Assembly: GCA_022446815.1 (NCBI GenBank)
Contig: JAKVCD010000001.1
Span: 1-64,000, forward strand
Reading direction: 5' to 3'
DNA from: Planctomycetota bacterium
GTDB taxonomy: Bacteria; Planctomycetota; UBA1135; GCA-002686595
DNA length: 64,000 nt
In this document: positions 62,519-64,000 of the stretch, in pieces
How positions within the stretch are numbered: the first letter of the stretch is position 1
How the letters are laid out: each line of letters starts with the position of its first letter
Program-made: the position numbers and the translations under genes
Notes under the pieces: model-generated
The model's input: only the letters and a program-made list of their open reading frames with translations
What the model was told of the DNA's origin: nothing
Database searches by the model: none

Positions 62519-64000
62519 TCAGCGCATCTCTTGCTGAACCAGCCCTAAGACCTTGGCCTCAAGCTCAGCGATCTCGCCCTCAAGGGCCTGAACCTCTGCG
62601 CTCATACCAGGGGTCTTGGAGCATTTGTGGTGCTGCCAGCGTCGCTCTTGGAGGTCACGGACACACTCCTCAAGGGGTGTGCGCGCCTGGTTCAGAGCAG
62701 CGAGGATGACCTCTTTGCTGTGCTTCATCATGGCGATGAACTCCACGAAGTCCTCGTCGGCGCCAGCGGCCCCCACAAGGTGCTCGCGCTCGAGGCGCTC
62801 CGCCGCGGCGATCAGCTCATCGAGGGAGTCATCCTTTGCGTGCTGACTACGCCGCAGGAGCTCCGCGAACTGCGCCACGCAGAGCGCGCGACGGAAGCCA
62901 TACGAGGCGCCCTCCAAGGAGACCGCAGCGCTCAAAGTGGTCGCCCATTGACGCTCTGTCGCGGCGTCCTCTGAGGGGTCGCGATCGACGCCGGTGGGCT
63001 CCTTCCAGCGTAGGCGGACCTGTGCGAGAGCCCCCTTCACAAGCTCCGCGCCGGACTCGAGCTCAAGCTCGTAGAGCGCTGTGACTTGATGACCGGCACC
63101 GACCTCGCCGGCATCGACCACATCGTTGCGGAAGTCTGCGTCCGCGATAGCGCGGTTCTCATAGCCGAGCTGGCGGTAGCGCTTGACCACGTTCGCATCG
63201 AACTCGACTTGGATCTTTACATCGCGTGCGATGGGCTCGAAGGCACCGGTGAAGTTCTCCACCAAAGCCCTGCGAGCCTCCTTCTCGTCATCGATGTAGT
63301 TGCAGATCCCGTCACCCTTGTTAGCGAGCTGCTCGAGGAAGTTGTCATTGTGGTTGTCCATGCCCACGCCGATCGTGTTCAGGTAGATCCCTCGGTCGCG
63401 GTACTTTTGGACATCAGCGTTGATGCGGTCTTGGTCCGTCTGACCGATGTTGGCCACGCCGTCTGAGAGCAGCACCACGCGGTGGTGGCGACCGCCTGAG
63501 ACCTGATCAGCCGCTGCCGCGTAGCCCATCTTGAGGCCGGCCTCTGCGTTCGTGCCGCCCCCAGCGCTCAAGCCGTGGATCGCCTCCTCGATGAGTGCGC
63601 GGCTGGCTGCAGAGGTCATAGGCAAGACGATCCGTGCCTCTGTTGAGTAAGCGACCAGAGCGATGGAGTCGTTCGCATCGAGCTGGGCCGTGAGGAGCCG
63701 GAGACCATGCTTGACCGTCTCTAGTCGGTCGCCTTGATTCATCGAGCCCGAGACGTCGACGACAAAGGTCAGATTTAGAGGCTGGCGCTCTTCGCGGGCG
63801 ACGTCTTTACCGCGCACCGTCACTCGGAGCATGTACTTGCCGTCCGTTCCACCGAAGCGGCTAGGGGCGATCTCTGTGTGTACGTTGAAGACCCCTTCAG
63901 TCGGCGCCTCCACGTCCGGCTTGAAGTAGTTCAGGAACTCCTCAGTGCGGATCTGCGCCTTCTCTGGGAGCTTCCCTTCACTGAGGTAGCGACGCGCGAG
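62519..64000 (-). CDS. YfbK-like von Willebrand factor A domain protein (5' end cut)
   Basis: The frame is open to the window edge, so the N-terminus is missing. The visible start reads RRYLSEGKLPEKAQIRTEEF, then NYFKPD, and VFNVHTEIAPSRFGG, which is the vWA-N region. The VWA domain has the MIDAS motif VVDVSGSMNQG (DxSxS), then GGGTNAEAGLKMGY (third ligand Thr) and VLLSDGVANIGQTD (Asp ligand). The C-terminal part matches the DUF3520 layout (ALYELELESG, VRLRWKEPTG, FRRALCVAQFAELLR). It ends with a short coiled region rich in Glu. Likely a membrane or periplasmic protein with a metal-dependent binding role. Confidence 0.85.
   Translation of the reverse strand, partial: LARRYLSEGKLPEKAQIRTEEFLNYFKPDVEAPTEGVFNVHTEIAPSRFGGTDGKYMLRVTVRGKDVAREERQPLNLTFVVDVSGSMNQGDRLETVKHGLRLLTAQLDANDSIALVAYSTEARIVLPMTSAASRALIEEAIHGLSAGGGTNAEAGLKMGYAAAADQVSGGRHHRVVLLSDGVANIGQTDQDRINADVQKYRDRGIYLNTIGVGMDNHNDNFLEQLANKGDGICNYIDDEKEARRALVENFTGAFEPIARDVKIQVEFDANVVKRYRQLGYENRAIADADFRNDVVDAGEVGAGHQVTALYELELESGAELVKGALAQVRLRWKEPTGVDRDPSEDAATERQWATTLSAAVSLEGASYGFRRALCVAQFAELLRRSQHAKDDSLDELIAAAERLEREHLVGAAGADEDFVEFIAMMKHSKEVILAALNQARTPLEECVRDLQERRWQHHKCSKTPGMSAEVQALEGEIAELEAKVLGLVQQEMR

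Overview
The window is high-GC (roughly 60-65% by eye), densely coded bacterial DNA with uniform codon use. It has no insertion sequence, phage, tRNA, rRNA or CRISPR signal that I can see. The gene content points to a member of the Planctomycetota or a close PVC relative. The indicators are two large secreted PVC-type dehydrogenase/haem-binding proteins with CxxCH motifs, a Hanks-type Ser/Thr kinase fused to a formylglycine-generating-enzyme-like domain, several xylose-isomerase-like TIM barrels carrying Tat signals, and a collagen-like surface protein. This lineage call is inference; no 16S gene is present.

Layout. 1-5982 (minus): a compact complex I operon nuoA-B-C-D-H-I-J-K-L, with nuoL cut by the window edge and no nuoE/F/G between D and H. 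6730-7476: a cysteine-free radical-SAM-like protein. 7494-15791: housekeeping genes (thioesterase, alpha/beta hydrolase, RluA-type pseudouridine synthase, ribosomal protein S21, RecD2-type helicase, RarA, SpoU/TrmH methyltransferase, RsgA, DUF2752). 15792-16419: an intergenic stretch with a strong hairpin and an intrinsic terminator. 16420-20856: a 1478-residue secreted FG-GAP/collagen-like protein. It converges on the kinase-FGE protein (20867-23938), which is followed by a hypothetical protein, FolC, a degenerate Nudix-like protein and a UbiD-family decarboxylase.

28352-37094 is an exopolysaccharide locus. A BcsA-like synthase with two PilZ-like domains and a C-terminal TPR half is transcribed divergently from a TPR/beta-barrel lipoprotein and a Tat-exported GH5 glycosidase. 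No BcsB-like gene is visible. 37193-53355 is a large carbohydrate-oxidation region with four xylose-isomerase-like TIM barrels, a PIG-L deacetylase, an enolase-superfamily enzyme, an Old-Yellow-Enzyme-like oxidoreductase, a Gfo/Idh/MocA dehydrogenase, two PVC haem-binding dehydrogenase-like proteins and an Nramp-related transporter that lacks the usual metal-binding residues. Much of it is arranged as two divergent operons around 48.1 kb.

53472-57393: an FKBP/SlyD-type isomerase, tryptophan 2,3-dioxygenase, and a rare single-chain fusion of chorismate mutase, prephenate dehydratase, ACT domain and DAHP synthase, i.e. the first and late steps of phenylalanine synthesis in one protein. 57443-61501: a biotin operon bioB, bioF-bioD (fused), bioA. 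61505-64000 (minus): a phosphatase-like lipoprotein, a DUF423 membrane protein and a YfbK-like VWA protein cut by the window end.

The strongest candidates for something new are the BcsB-less synthase/TPR/GH5 export locus, the four-domain aromatic fusion, and a set of family members that have lost their catalytic or ligand-binding residues (radical SAM, Nudix, Nramp, tyrosine-phosphatase-like, FGE).
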